Part shown: positions 23,424 to 32,101 of the stretch, piece after piece
Layout: each line of letters begins with the position of its first letter
Numbering within the stretch: the first letter of the stretch is position 1
From: RACS-047 sp031553855
GTDB taxonomy: Bacteria > Bacillota > Clostridia > Christensenellales > Pumilibacteraceae
Reading direction: 5' to 3'
Assembly (NCBI GenBank): GCA_031553855.1
Contig: JAVBKW010000037.1
Location: 1 to 33,584 of the forward strand
Length of the DNA stretch: 33,584 nt
Translations under genes and position numbers: made by a program
The notes under the pieces: generated by a model
Databases searched by the model: none
What the model saw: only the letters and a program-made list of their open reading frames with translations
What the model was told of the DNA's origin: nothing

Positions 23424-24857
23424 ATGAAAAGAGAATTATTGAAAAAACCGCTGACGTTTTCTATTTTTATTTTAAGTCTTATAAAATGGCTGATATTGAG
23501 CGTTATCGCGGGAGTTATTGTCGGCGCGGCGGCGGCGGGGTTTATTTGGATTCTTAATTTCTTCTGTAACCTGACGGCAAAGTGGGATTACTATTTCCTG
23601 CTTTTGCCGGCGGCGTTTTTTCTTTCCGCGCTGATCATCCGTATTTTAGCGCCGGACGCCGAGGGGCACGGCACCGAAAAGGCTATAAAGGCCGTGAACG
23701 AAAATAACGGTAAGGTCAAGATAGGCGTCGTTCCGGTCAAGCTCGTCACAACCGTCATAACCATATCCTGCGGCGGTTCTGCCGGAAAGGAAGGCCCCGC
23801 TACGCAGATAGGCGCGGGCCTTGCAAGCTTTCTCTCCTCTGTTTTCAAGCTTAACCCGACCGATTCAAAACGGCTTGTGATATGCGGCATGAGCGCGGCT
23901 TTTTCCGCAATCTTCGGCACTCCCGTTGCCGCCGCGGTATTTGCGCTTGAAGTGCTGATGATCGGAAAGCTGGAGCTTAAAAACCTGTTTCCTGTGTTCG
24001 TCGCATCGATTGCCGGTTATTTTACTTCGCAGGCCTTAAACATCGGCTCGGAGGCGTTCCCCGCTCTTTCGGCAGTTATGTCCGTTTCAGACTCAGGGAC
24101 GCTTGTTTCGAACCTTCTGCTTTCGCTCGGCAGCGGCGCTTTCTTCGGAGCAGTCGCGCTTGTGATGATTCTTTCGCTAAAGTACGGCGAAAAGCTGAGC
24201 GGCCTGATCAAAATTTTCAAGCCCTTAAAAGGCCCGATAGGCGGTGCGTTTTTGGTCGCTCTTGTATTCATTTTCGGCTCATCCGGCAGAAATTACCTGG
24301 GCATGGGAATCGAATACTTTACGGGAGTTATGCACGGCGAGCCGGCAAAACTATACGATTTCCTTTTAAAAATCGTCTTTACCGCCGTTACGCTTTCTTT
24401 CGGCGGCAGCGGCGGCATTCTTACCCCGCTGTTTTTTATCGGAGCAACTTCCGGCAGCGCATTTGCCGGAGTTTTCGGCCTCGACGCACAGGTCTTTGCC
24501 GCGCTCGGGATGCTTGCCGTGCTTGCCGGAGCCACCAACACACCTCTAGCCTGCACGATTATGGCTTTAGAGCTTTTTGGCGCGGACTTTGCAATAATGG
24601 CGGCGATTGCCTGCGCCGTTTCGTACATCATAACCGGCCACCGCAGCGTCTACCCTACGCAGCGGCTTGCCGCGTCTAAAGTCACGAGCGTACACGTCAA
24701 TGAGGGCGAAGACCTTGAACACGTTCAAAAGCAGGAAACGGTGCTGTACAGTAAATGGCTCGGCTTTATTATCTCAAAAATCAAGAAAAACAAAGACGTT
24801 CCGGCAGTTCAAAACTCCACCGCTGATACCAATCAAACCGACAAAAAAGACGAATAA
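23424..24857 (+). CDS. ClC-type chloride channel or chloride/proton antiporter
   Basis: ClC proteins move chloride through the membrane, as channels or in exchange for protons. The 477-residue protein is hydrophobic throughout, with the family landmarks in order: GHGTE (81-85, where the family often has GSGIP), GGSAGKEGPATQIGAG (117-132) with the gating glutamate at 123, GTPVAAAVFALEV near 165, and GGSGGILTPLFFIGA (the GxFxP-type region) near 330. There are no C-terminal CBS domains; the tail is basic and ends near residue 477. GHGTE in place of GSGIP changes the residues that normally coordinate the central anion, so selectivity may differ. It is the first of three plus-strand genes and has its own promoter. 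Confidence 0.93.
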   Translation: MKRELLKKPLTFSIFILSLIKWLILSVIAGVIVGAAAAGFIWILNFFCNLTAKWDYYFLLLPAAFFLSALIIRILAPDAEGHGTEKAIKAVNENNGKVKIGVVPVKLVTTVITISCGGSAGKEGPATQIGAGLASFLSSVFKLNPTDSKRLVICGMSAAFSAIFGTPVAAAVFALEVLMIGKLELKNLFPVFVASIAGYFTSQALNIGSEAFPALSAVMSVSDSGTLVSNLLLSLGSGAFFGAVALVMILSLKYGEKLSGLIKIFKPLKGPIGGAFLVALVFIFGSSGRNYLGMGIEYFTGVMHGEPAKLYDFLLKIVFTAVTLSFGGSGGILTPLFFIGATSGSAFAGVFGLDAQVFAALGMLAVLAGATNTPLACTIMALELFGADFAIMAAIACAVSYIITGHRSVYPTQRLAASKVTSVHVNEGEDLEHVQKQETVLYSKWLGFIISKIKKNKDVPAVQNSTADTNQTDKKDE

Positions 24858-24899
24858 TTGTGAGAAGTGTACAATTTTTGCGATGTGCGGTCATTTTTC

Positions 24900-24929
24900 T
24901 TGCCACATACCACAAATTTAGAGTATAAT
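24900..24929 (+). promoter_or_regulatory. Sigma-A promoter of the DegV gene
   Basis: TTGCCA (24900-24905) and TATAAT (24924-24929) are 18 bases apart, about 55 bases upstream of the ATG at 24984. A short AATTGT/ACAATTTTT hairpin (24856-24879) just after the ClC stop may end the preceding transcript, so DegV is probably expressed separately. Confidence 0.65.
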
Positions 24930-24983
24930 ATAAATACTTTGAATTTAAAAATATTTCAAAGCTAAATGCATTTAGGAGCTTTT

Positions 24984-25871
24984 ATGAAAAGTAATTTTAT
25001 TTTGACTACCGACACTTCCTGCGACGTTTTCCGTAAAGAGCTTGATTCCGCCCTTATCCCGTGGCTGCCTCTTTCGTTTACGATAAACGGCGTTTCAAAT
25101 GAGGATACTTTTACAACAAATGAAGAATACGTTGACTTTTATAAAAAAATCAAGGACGGCGCAATGCCGACTACAAGCCAGATAAACGTTTATAACCACG
25201 AAGAGTTTTTTAAGGCCCAAGTCGAAAAGGGCGCGAAGGAAATCGTGCATCTGACGCTTTCGGGCGGCCTTTCGAGTACTAACGGCTCTGCAAAAATCGC
25301 CGCTGAAAACGTGATGAACTCTTTTGGGGACGTTAATATTTTTATCGTTGACACTCTTTCCGCTACGCTCGGGCACCGCTACATTTTGGACGCGGCAAAA
25401 GCTTTGAGAGACTCTAAAGTTTCGGGCAAGGACGCGGCAAAAGAGCTTGAAAGCTTAGCCTCGCGCCTGCACCACTGGGTCATAGTAGACGACCTTATGC
25501 ATTTAAAGCGCGGCGGCAGAGTGAGCGGAGCAAGCGCATATATCGGATCGCTATTGAAGGTCAAGCCCATACTTGTCATCAATAACGAGGGCAAGCTCGC
25601 CGTAGTCAAAAAAGCTATGGGGACGTCGAAAGCCTTCAGCGCGATAATGGACGAGGCAAAAGCGCGGATAATTAATCCCCAAAAGCCTAAGTTCTACATA
25701 GCGCAAGCCGACGCCGCCGAAAAAGCGGACGCGCTTGAAAAACTGATTTTGGAGCAATACCCTTTAGCTGAAATAACCAAGGGCTGGATCGGGCCGGTTA
25801 TCGGCTCGCATACTGGCTGCGGCACGATAGGGCTTGTATATGAGGGCGATAAAAGACTGACGAATAAATAG
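24984..25871 (+). CDS. DegV-family fatty-acid-binding protein
   Basis: DegV proteins bind a long-chain fatty acid. The FakB subgroup hands it to the FakA kinase to make acyl phosphate for phospholipid synthesis. The 295-residue protein has the family start (ILTTDTSCDV), TTSQINVY near 67, the conserved LTLSGGLSSTNGSA near 93 that contacts the lipid head group, HHWVIVDDLMHLKRGGRVSG, and a C-terminal IGPVIGSHTGCGTIGLVY. I chose the ATG at 24984, with AGGAG five bases upstream, over an in-frame ATG 18 bases earlier. No fakA is in the window. A link with the acyltransferase fusion at 28629 is possible but not shown. Confidence 0.93.
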   Translation: MKSNFILTTDTSCDVFRKELDSALIPWLPLSFTINGVSNEDTFTTNEEYVDFYKKIKDGAMPTTSQINVYNHEEFFKAQVEKGAKEIVHLTLSGGLSSTNGSAKIAAENVMNSFGDVNIFIVDTLSATLGHRYILDAAKALRDSKVSGKDAAKELESLASRLHHWVIVDDLMHLKRGGRVSGASAYIGSLLKVKPILVINNEGKLAVVKKAMGTSKAFSAIMDEAKARIINPQKPKFYIAQADAAEKADALEKLILEQYPLAEITKGWIGPVIGSHTGCGTIGLVYEGDKRLTNK

Positions 25872-25952
25872 ATTTTTGGTTTGTATCAGCTTTTAGTTTT
25901 ACAAACATTATTTTTAAAGCTTAACAAGACTGAATAAATAGAGGATCAAAAT

Positions 25953-26870
25953 ATGAAATACGTAAAGCTTTCCGATACGCTTTCCGCTCCCGTCATTGCC
26001 GCGGGATGTATGCGCATAGCTTCATTCGACGCTAAAACCGCCGAAAACTTTGTAAACTCCGCAATAGACTGCGGCGTTAACTTTTTCGACCATGCCGACA
26101 TATACGGCAGATACGCCTGCGAAAAAGTTTTCGGGCAGCTGTTAAAACTGAATAAAGCTTTGCGTCCGCGCATTATATTGCAAACAAAATGCGGCATAGT
26201 TCCCGGCAAAATGTTCGATTTCTCATATGAGCATATAATCAGCTCTGCCGAAAACAGTCTGAAAAACCTCAATACGGATTATCTGGACGTGCTGCTGCTT
26301 CACCGCCCCGACGCGCTGATGGAGCCTGAAGAAGTGGCGCGCGCGTTTGATAAGCTCTGCAGCAGCGGAAAGGTGCGGCATTTTGGCGTAAGCAACCAGC
26401 ACCCCGCCCAAATAGAGCTTTTAAAAACCGCTTTAAAACAGCCGCTTATTATCAATCAGCTGCAATTTTCCGCAGCTTTCACCGGAATGCTGGACGCCGG
26501 CTTTAACGTGAATATGAAAAATCTCGGCTCTCTCTGGCATGACGGCGGCATACTTGAATATTCACGCATCAAGGATATGGCGGTTCAGGCGTGGAGCCCG
26601 TTCCAGTTCGGATTCTTTGAAGGCGTTTTTGTGGGCAGCGAAAAATATCCCGAGCTAAACATTACCTTAAACGCGCTCGCCGAAAAATATAACACTACCC
26701 CCTCTGCTATCGCCGTCGCCTTTATTCTCCGCCACCCTGCAAAATGGCAGGTTGTGACGGGCACGACAAAACCCGAACGCATAAAAGAAGCCGCGCAGGC
26801 AAGCGATATCACTCTGACGCGCGAAGAATGGTACAAAATTTATATTACGGCGGGAAATAAACTGCCGTAA
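25953..26870 (+). CDS. Aldo/keto reductase
   Basis: This 305-residue oxidoreductase belongs to the aldo/keto reductase superfamily (TIM barrel, NADPH-dependent) and resembles the YdhF-type group. The catalytic tetrad can be read: Asp46 and Tyr51 in FDHADIYGRY, Lys79 in LQTKCGIVPG, and His117 in LLHRPDAL. FGVSNQHPAQIELL and the C-terminal TGTTKPERIKEAA, which binds the cofactor phosphate, are also present. The substrate is unknown. GAGG precedes the ATG. It lies 81 bases after DegV, possibly in the same transcript, and ends at a strong bidirectional terminator shared with the converging transporter gene. Confidence 0.93.
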   Translation: MKYVKLSDTLSAPVIAAGCMRIASFDAKTAENFVNSAIDCGVNFFDHADIYGRYACEKVFGQLLKLNKALRPRIILQTKCGIVPGKMFDFSYEHIISSAENSLKNLNTDYLDVLLLHRPDALMEPEEVARAFDKLCSSGKVRHFGVSNQHPAQIELLKTALKQPLIINQLQFSAAFTGMLDAGFNVNMKNLGSLWHDGGILEYSRIKDMAVQAWSPFQFGFFEGVFVGSEKYPELNITLNALAEKYNTTPSAIAVAFILRHPAKWQVVTGTTKPERIKEAAQASDITLTREEWYKIYITAGNKLP

Positions 26871-26917
26871 GGATATTGTTCTTTTAGATACTAAAACAAA
26901 ATCGTCTAAAACAAAAT

Positions 26918-26963
26918 ATAAATGGCTTCCTCAAGAATTTTATTCTGTAAGGAAGCCATTTAT
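26918..26963. terminator. Bidirectional terminator between convergent genes
   Basis: ATAAATGGCTTCCT (26918-26931) and AGGAAGCCATTTAT (26950-26963) form a perfect 14-bp stem with an 18-base loop. It stands between the stops of the aldo/keto reductase (plus strand) and the YfcC transporter (minus strand). On the plus strand it is followed by AATTGGTTTTTAT; on the minus strand by a less regular T/A stretch. Confidence 0.8.
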
Positions 26964-27008
26964 AATTGGTTTTTATAATAAATGTGATTGAAAAACTTTT
27001 CAGCTAAG

Positions 27009-28625
27009 TTATATTCCTATCCATACTCCGATTACAAGCGCGGCGACGGAGAAAAGCAACAGGAACACCTGAAACATCCACGTCCTTTTAAACCAGAGCC
27101 CGTAGGAGGTGTCGGACATACTAAGGCCGATAAGCAGCGTGCCGTTTGTGGGGAAAAATGCGTTTGTAAAGCCGTCGCCCAAAACGTAAGCCAGAATAAT
27201 GAGCTGCACGCTTATGCCGGGGATCGGGAGCGCGGTCAAAAGAGGAATGATCATTATCGCCTTACCGGAGCCGGACGTGATGAAAAAGTCAAGCAGCATT
27301 ATGCAGAAATAAATCAGTATTATTGCAAAATACGGAGAAAAGCTGCTTAAGGCTCCCGAAAAGTAGTAAATGACGGTATCTAAAATATTGGCCGATTTGG
27401 CCAGATAATTAACGCACATAGCCATAAAGACTATATAAATCGCGGGTGCGATAGAAAGGCAGCCTTTGCCGAAGTATTTAAGCGTTTGTACAAAGTTTCT
27501 TGAGGCAAGCGAGCCGGCAAGTATTGCTCCGAATAAAAACCCGACCGCTAAAATTATCATAGCAAACGATTGCAGCACCGGTACCGCGTAGGCGATCAGC
27601 AGCACCGCCAGCATAGCTGCAAAAAAGATAACGAAAATCCTGATATCGCGTTTTTTGCCGGAATCGATATTTTCATATTCTTTTAAAAACTTTGCCCTGT
27701 CTTGCTCATAGTTTTCTTTGAGCTTATTTTTTGCTTCGATTTTTTTTGCCGAATATACGACGAACAAGCTTGTAGCGACCCATAAAACTGCAAACAACAC
27801 GATACGGTAAAGTATTCCGTCGTATACGCTTGTTTCGCTCAGGCGCGCCGCAGTGCCGATCGTCAAGGGATTTAAAAGCGCGACTGAAAAGCCGACGGCT
27901 GTTGCCAGCACGCAGACCATAAGAGATACTGAATTATCCCACCCCATAGCTTTAGACAGCATTATAAGGATAGGCAGCAATATAAGAGCCTCTTCAAAAA
28001 TGCCGAAAAAGCTTGCAAGCAGCATAAACATTAAGTTTAATATCCAGACCAGCGCAAACTTGTGCTTGGAAAATTTAGCGATCAACAGAGAAATGATAGC
28101 GTGCATTCCGCCGGTTTTTTCAATAACGGTGAACGCGCCCCCTAAAATAACGAGCATCGCGCTTATTTGCAGCGCCAAACCGCTAATTGCAGAATCCATA
28201 AAAAGGAATTCGATGGGCGCCGTGAGCCATCTGTACCACGGCAGGCGCGTCGTGCTTGCTTCAAATTTAAACGTTCCGGCAATTACCTGACCGTCGATTT
28301 TCGTGAAGTTTCCCGAGGGGATCACATACGTTAATATCCCAACTACAAAAATAATGGCGTACATTATGATAAGCACGGAGATAAAGCTCTTGACGCTTAT
28401 CGAAACCATATTTTTCTGTTTTGCCTTTTTGCCCGGCTGCTCCGCTTGGCTTACAACCGCCGATGCTGACGCAGAGTTTTCGCCGCTAAAGCCGCTTTCC
28501 ACGCTTTTATCAGGAGCGGAGCTTTCACCCGCTCCGTTTAGCTCCGGACTTAATTCGCTGAAAGCTTTTTCCTCCGCCCCGTTCTTAGGAGCTGAATTTT
28601 TCTTTTCCAAATTAGTTCCCCTCAT
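27009..28625 (-). CDS. YfcC/DcuC-family transporter with acidic N-terminal extension
   Basis: The family (DcuC-like anaerobic C4-dicarboxylate carriers and related YfcC and arginine/ornithine carriers) moves small carboxylates or amino acids across the membrane. The 538-residue protein shows the hallmark YVIPSGNFTKIDGQVI after the first membrane segment, about ten more hydrophobic segments, and the C-terminal ITSGSGKAIMIIPLLTAL and AFFPTNGTLLIGLSM signatures. Unlike typical members it has about 75 extra N-terminal residues, rich in Ser, Ala, Glu and Lys (EEKAFSELSPELNGAGESSA), which are probably cytoplasmic and disordered. It starts three bases after the acyltransferase fusion, so the two form one unit. 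The substrate cannot be told from the sequence. Confidence 0.88.
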   Translation of the reverse strand: MRGTNLEKKNSAPKNGAEEKAFSELSPELNGAGESSAPDKSVESGFSGENSASASAVVSQAEQPGKKAKQKNMVSISVKSFISVLIIMYAIIFVVGILTYVIPSGNFTKIDGQVIAGTFKFEASTTRLPWYRWLTAPIEFLFMDSAISGLALQISAMLVILGGAFTVIEKTGGMHAIISLLIAKFSKHKFALVWILNLMFMLLASFFGIFEEALILLPILIMLSKAMGWDNSVSLMVCVLATAVGFSVALLNPLTIGTAARLSETSVYDGILYRIVLFAVLWVATSLFVVYSAKKIEAKNKLKENYEQDRAKFLKEYENIDSGKKRDIRIFVIFFAAMLAVLLIAYAVPVLQSFAMIILAVGFLFGAILAGSLASRNFVQTLKYFGKGCLSIAPAIYIVFMAMCVNYLAKSANILDTVIYYFSGALSSFSPYFAIILIYFCIMLLDFFITSGSGKAIMIIPLLTALPIPGISVQLIILAYVLGDGFTNAFFPTNGTLLIGLSMSDTSYGLWFKRTWMFQVFLLLFSVAALVIGVWIGI

Positions 28626-28628
28626 TTT

Positions 28629-30521
28629 TTATTCATCGTTTCTAATCTTTTTGTGAGCTTGTTCAAACATTATCGTAAACTTTACGGCTTTTAATGGCGA
28701 CGACGTTAGAACGCAATAAAATTCAAAACCCATTCCGACGTTTAAGCTGATCTGCGACCTTTCTTTAAGGGAAAGGCTGAAAGCTTTTTGGACCCCGTCG
28801 GCCGGATAGTACGTCAGGCCTTCGCTATTAAGCGTGAGCCGTCCCACTCCCACCGTTTTTTCTCCGCCTTTTCCGGCAAACATCTGAAGCTGAACGTCGT
28901 CGTCAAGCGTAAAGCTAAGATCGCTTACCGCTTTACTTTCCTCCTCCTGCTGGAACTTATACCATGCGGGAAGATTGGCAGGGAACGGTATATTTTCATC
29001 AAGCGGCTCGAACTGGTAATATTTATTTACGCTCACTCCGTTACCGCAAGCGGAGCATTCGACCTTATTATTCCCCGATTTTATTTGCCCCTCGGCATGG
29101 CAATGCGGGCAAATATAAAGGATTTTATCCATCCTTTCAGATAAATCGTCGGCCTTAAACTCCACCTGATTTTCTTTTGCCCATTCAAAATCGTTATAAT
29201 CGAGCGCGGCGGAAAGCTTTTGACCGATTTCTTCACTTGACATCTCTTTTAATTCATCTGCGGAAAACAGATTTTCAATCGTCAGCTCTATGCGCCCCTT
29301 TGCTTTGGTCTTACGTATTTTGCCGTGGCTTAGATAAGAGCCGCAAACCTTCACGTTCACAACAGGCATCCCGAGTTTTTTTATAAGCTTGTCTATACCC
29401 GGCAAGATCGGCATGCAGGCTCCGTGGTAGGAGTTCATACCCTCCGGCCAGATCGCAATATCCCTGCCCTTTTTCGCTGCCTTTAATATTTCGCGCATAG
29501 CATAAACGTCGGGCTGGAATTGCTTTTTGGGAATACACCCCGCTCTTCTTAACAAGGGGCGAAACAAATTATTATGATAAAAATACCTGTTGACAATTAT
29601 TTGCGGCCTATGCGGATTTATGGCAAGGCAAAAATAAATGTAATCAATTTTTGAGGGATGGTTACACAGGAATAAAATCGGCTCTTTCCTGTTTTTAAGG
29701 TCAGCTTTATCTATAAACGCCGCATTATTCTTTTTTACAACTTGTTTGTTGAAAATAGCGCCGAAAAATTTATATATAAACCACGACGGCTTTTTAGTTT
29801 TAAATTTATCGATTTTTTCGTCTAAGCTTCTTTTGGGCCTCAAAATAAATTTAAGCACGTCTTCTTTAAAGAATAAAAAGAAAATTACTATCGCCATAAT
29901 CAGCGAAAGGAAAATGGTTGCGACGGTATCGTTCGTATTGACTACCTGACTTGAGAGCGAAACTTCCACAAAAATAGGCAATGCGCTCCCCAACAGCGTG
30001 AAAAGCGTAAATTTAGACCATTTAAGATTAAAACTGATAGCTATAAGCGCGATAACTCCGTAGGTGATGCCGGGCGCGACATAAAGCAAAAATATTATAA
30101 GCGCGACGTTGAGATGATCCTTTTCCATCTTTTTGCTGGCGTCTTCAAATATCTCGGCGTATTGCTTAGTTTTTCTGATTTTTTTTCTGAATAGCTTATT
30201 GGCGAAAAAGTATATTTGATTGCCGACAAAAACTCCGCTCATAATCACGATCGAGCCCCACAGCCAGCCGAAAGTAATACCGGAGGCAAGCTGCAAAACC
30301 TCTGAGGGCAGCACCGCTATGATGACCTGTATCACTTCCAGCCCCGCTATTATCAAGGAGCCGTAGATCCTGTGCTTATCCAAAAAATCCATGAACTCGG
30401 GATTGTCTTTGGAAAAAAAGCCGAAAAAAGTATTGATCGGTTTGCGAAAAATCACTATCAAAGAAACCACAACAGCAATAACGGCTATCGTTAATAATAT
30501 TTTATGTTTTCTTTTAGCCAA
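28629..30521 (-). CDS. Fusion of VTT/DedA membrane domain, PlsC-type acyltransferase and zinc ribbon
   Basis: A 630-residue fusion. Residues about 8-225 form a VTT (SNARE-associated, DedA/TVP38-type) membrane domain with PSEVLQLASGITFGWLWGS and an AP-G-TYG motif near 149. Residues about 265-430 are a lysophosphatidate-type acyltransferase with catalytic NHPSKID (His288, Asp293) and WPEGMNS (359-364). A C-terminal zinc ribbon follows (Cys471, Cys474, Cys489, Cys492), and then a beta-rich, PH-like region. VTT proteins move or scramble lipids and PlsC enzymes acylate lysophosphatidate, so one chain could make and flip a lipid. The start is TTG (30519-30521) with AGGAG ten bases upstream. The YfcC transporter follows after three bases. 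Confidence 0.88.
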   Translation of the reverse strand: MAKRKHKILLTIAVIAVVVSLIVIFRKPINTFFGFFSKDNPEFMDFLDKHRIYGSLIIAGLEVIQVIIAVLPSEVLQLASGITFGWLWGSIVIMSGVFVGNQIYFFANKLFRKKIRKTKQYAEIFEDASKKMEKDHLNVALIIFLLYVAPGITYGVIALIAISFNLKWSKFTLFTLLGSALPIFVEVSLSSQVVNTNDTVATIFLSLIMAIVIFFLFFKEDVLKFILRPKRSLDEKIDKFKTKKPSWFIYKFFGAIFNKQVVKKNNAAFIDKADLKNRKEPILFLCNHPSKIDYIYFCLAINPHRPQIIVNRYFYHNNLFRPLLRRAGCIPKKQFQPDVYAMREILKAAKKGRDIAIWPEGMNSYHGACMPILPGIDKLIKKLGMPVVNVKVCGSYLSHGKIRKTKAKGRIELTIENLFSADELKEMSSEEIGQKLSAALDYNDFEWAKENQVEFKADDLSERMDKILYICPHCHAEGQIKSGNNKVECSACGNGVSVNKYYQFEPLDENIPFPANLPAWYKFQQEEESKAVSDLSFTLDDDVQLQMFAGKGGEKTVGVGRLTLNSEGLTYYPADGVQKAFSLSLKERSQISLNVGMGFEFYCVLTSSPLKAVKFTIMFEQAHKKIRNDE

Positions 30522-30543
30522 GCCTCATATTCTCCTACACTCT

Positions 30544-30572
30544 ATTATGCCACTTTATACATATTTATGCAA
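30544..30572 (-). promoter_or_regulatory. Sigma-A promoter of the VTT-acyltransferase unit
   Basis: TTGCAT (30567-30572) and CATAAT (30544-30549) stand 17 bases apart on the minus strand, about 25 bases before the TTG start. The unit is therefore transcribed separately from the ribosomal-protein operon upstream. Confidence 0.65.
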
Positions 30573-30624
30573 TTAAATTACACTGATTATTCTTTTATTT
30601 GCATATTTTCAATTATTTTCAATT

Positions 30625-30643
30625 AAAATGCCTCCGGCATTTT
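30625..30643 (-). terminator. Short AAAATGCC/GGCATTTT hairpin
   Basis: A perfect 8-bp stem with a three-base loop, followed on the minus strand by AATTG. It comes after the main rplL terminator and a further hairpin (TAGCGGC/GCCGCTA, 30652-30680) and may be a back-up terminator or part of a repeated intergenic element. Confidence 0.45.
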
Positions 30644-30689
30644 GACACGCTAGCGGCTTAAAAGCGGTATGGGCCGCTAAACAAAAGAA

Positions 30690-30749
30690 AAATGCACCCA
30701 TGTTAGATTTGCCGCATATTTTACGGGTCAAACCTTTTGGGTGCATTTT
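30690..30749 (-). terminator. Terminator after rplL
   Basis: AAAATGCACCCA and TGGGTGCATTTT arms form a perfect 12-bp stem with a long loop of about 36 bases. On the minus strand TCTTTTG follows. It lies about 25 bases past the rplL stop and closes the ribosomal-protein operon, separating it from what follows. Confidence 0.75.
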
Positions 30750-30774
30750 CAAACGCCTAATGATTTTTAAGAAA

Positions 30775-31152
30775 TTATTCTAAGTCTACTTTAGCGCCGG
30801 CTTCTTCGAACTTCTTCTTGAATTCGTCTGCCTGAGCCTTCGCAACTGCTTCTTTGATCATGCTGGGCGCGCCGTCAACAAGCGCTTTTGCCTCGCCGAG
30901 TCCGAGTCCGGTAACTTCGCGGACAACCTTGATAACGCCGATCTTGTTTGCTCCGACTTCCTTGAGCTTGATGTTGAATTCTGTCTTTTCTTCCTCAACG
31001 GGAGCTGCAGCGGCAGCGCCGCCTGCGGGCGCAGCAACAGCCATAGCGGCAGCGGAAACGCCGAACTCAGTTTCGAGCATTTTAACTAATTCGTTAAGCT
31101 CTAAAACCGTCATACCCTTAAGTTCTTCTAACATTTTGTTTAAATCAGCCAT
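30775..31152 (-). CDS. rplL: Ribosomal protein bL12 (L7/L12)
   Basis: This stalk protein of the large ribosomal subunit binds translation factors. The 125-residue product has the N-terminal dimerisation helices (LNKMLEELKGMTVLELNELVKML), an Ala/Gly-rich hinge (about 37-52, PAGGAAAAAPV) and the C-terminal factor-binding domain (EFNIKLKEVGANKIGVIKVV, GLGLGEAKALVDGAP). Length and layout are normal. It follows rplJ by 146 bases. rpoB, which usually follows in Firmicutes, is absent; a terminator comes instead. Confidence 0.98.
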   Translation of the reverse strand: MADLNKMLEELKGMTVLELNELVKMLETEFGVSAAAMAVAAPAGGAAAAAPVEEEKTEFNIKLKEVGANKIGVIKVVREVTGLGLGEAKALVDGAPSMIKEAVAKAQADEFKKKFEEAGAKVDLE

Positions 31153-31298
31153 GATTTTAAACTCCTTTTAAATTTTAAATTATTTTTTGGTTCTTTATTT
31201 TTATGCGGCCGAACGAACCTTTTTTGCCGTCATTTTTTATGAAACATTTATATGTTCATATTTGCAGAGAACGCTGATATAGTTAATTAAAAATATAA

Positions 31299-31790
31299 CT
31301 ATTGAGCTTTTTTTGCGATTTCGGACAGCGCAACAGCCAGCGAACGAACGGGGCTTGTGAGCATTCCGAGGAACTGAGCGACGAGTATGGGTTTTGCGGG
31401 GATCTTTGAATAGACTTTGACTTCTTCCGCGTTACAGATCTTTGAATCGATAATGCCGCCTTTAACGCTCATTTTCTTGAACTTTTCAGCGCATTCGACC
31501 AAAATTTTAGCCGGGGCGATCGCGTCGTCGTAGCCGAAAGCTACTGCGGACGGGCCTTCCAAAACCTTGTCAAAACCTTTATTTCCGGAATTGTTGAGCG
31601 CGCGTAATACAAGCCGGTTCTTTAAAACCTTGTATTCTACGTTAGCTTTTCTTAATTCGTTTCTCATCTCGGTGTCCTGTTTTACGGTTAAGCCGCGATA
31701 ATCTACGATAACAACGCCTTTAGCTTTCTTGATTTTAGCTTCGATATCCGCTACTTCAGCTTCTTTTATGGCTCTGATTTCCTTAGACAT
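31299..31790 (-). CDS. rplJ: Ribosomal protein uL10
   Basis: L10 anchors the L7/L12 dimers on 23S rRNA and represses its own operon by binding the leader upstream of rplJ. The 163-residue product has the conserved VVIVDYRGLTVKQDTEMRNE-like N-terminus, YKVLKNRLVLRAL, and a C-terminal helix (PVRSLAVALSEIAKKAQ) for L12 binding. AGGAGG lies upstream of the ATG. The gene follows a 311-base leader with an attenuator. Confidence 0.97.
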   Translation of the reverse strand: MSKEIRAIKEAEVADIEAKIKKAKGVVIVDYRGLTVKQDTEMRNELRKANVEYKVLKNRLVLRALNNSGNKGFDKVLEGPSAVAFGYDDAIAPAKILVECAEKFKKMSVKGGIIDSKICNAEEVKVYSKIPAKPILVAQFLGMLTSPVRSLAVALSEIAKKAQ

Positions 31791-32101
31791 TTTTTTCTAC
31801 CTCCTTATAGAATGATTTATGCTAATAATATGAGTTGCTTTTTTATGCCGCGCCGTTTTAGTAAAACAAAACAGCCGCGGATTTTAGACGATCCGAGGCT
31901 GTTTAATAATTCTTTTCATATTTTGTATTTATACTTTTTTCGCTTTAAGTTTAGGCTAAAAAAAGAATAAATAAAACTTTGAAAGATTATTTTCGCCTCG
32001 ACAAGCCCGTTTATGCTAAACGCTGAAAAAATCCAGCTTTTCTTTAAACGATTTATAGGAATAATTCCGCTTGTTGTCTATGGGAAAACTGTGGTGAGAG
32101 A
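31791..32101 (-). promoter_or_regulatory. L10 leader region upstream of rplJ
   Basis: This 311-base gap between rplA and rplJ has no gene and sits where the L10 leader RNA is found in Firmicutes. In that system L10 (with L12) binds the leader and lets a terminator form. The terminator-like hairpin at 31868-31904 fits. I did not fold the leader, so the binding site itself is inferred from position. Confidence 0.6.
31868..31904 (-). terminator. Attenuator hairpin in the L10 leader
   Basis: AAACAGCCTCGGAT and ATCCGCGGCTGTTT (minus strand) form a 14-base stem with one T/C mismatch and a short loop, followed by TGTTTTAC. It lies about 80 bases before the rplJ start and looks like the terminator arm of an attenuation switch. 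Confidence 0.7.
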
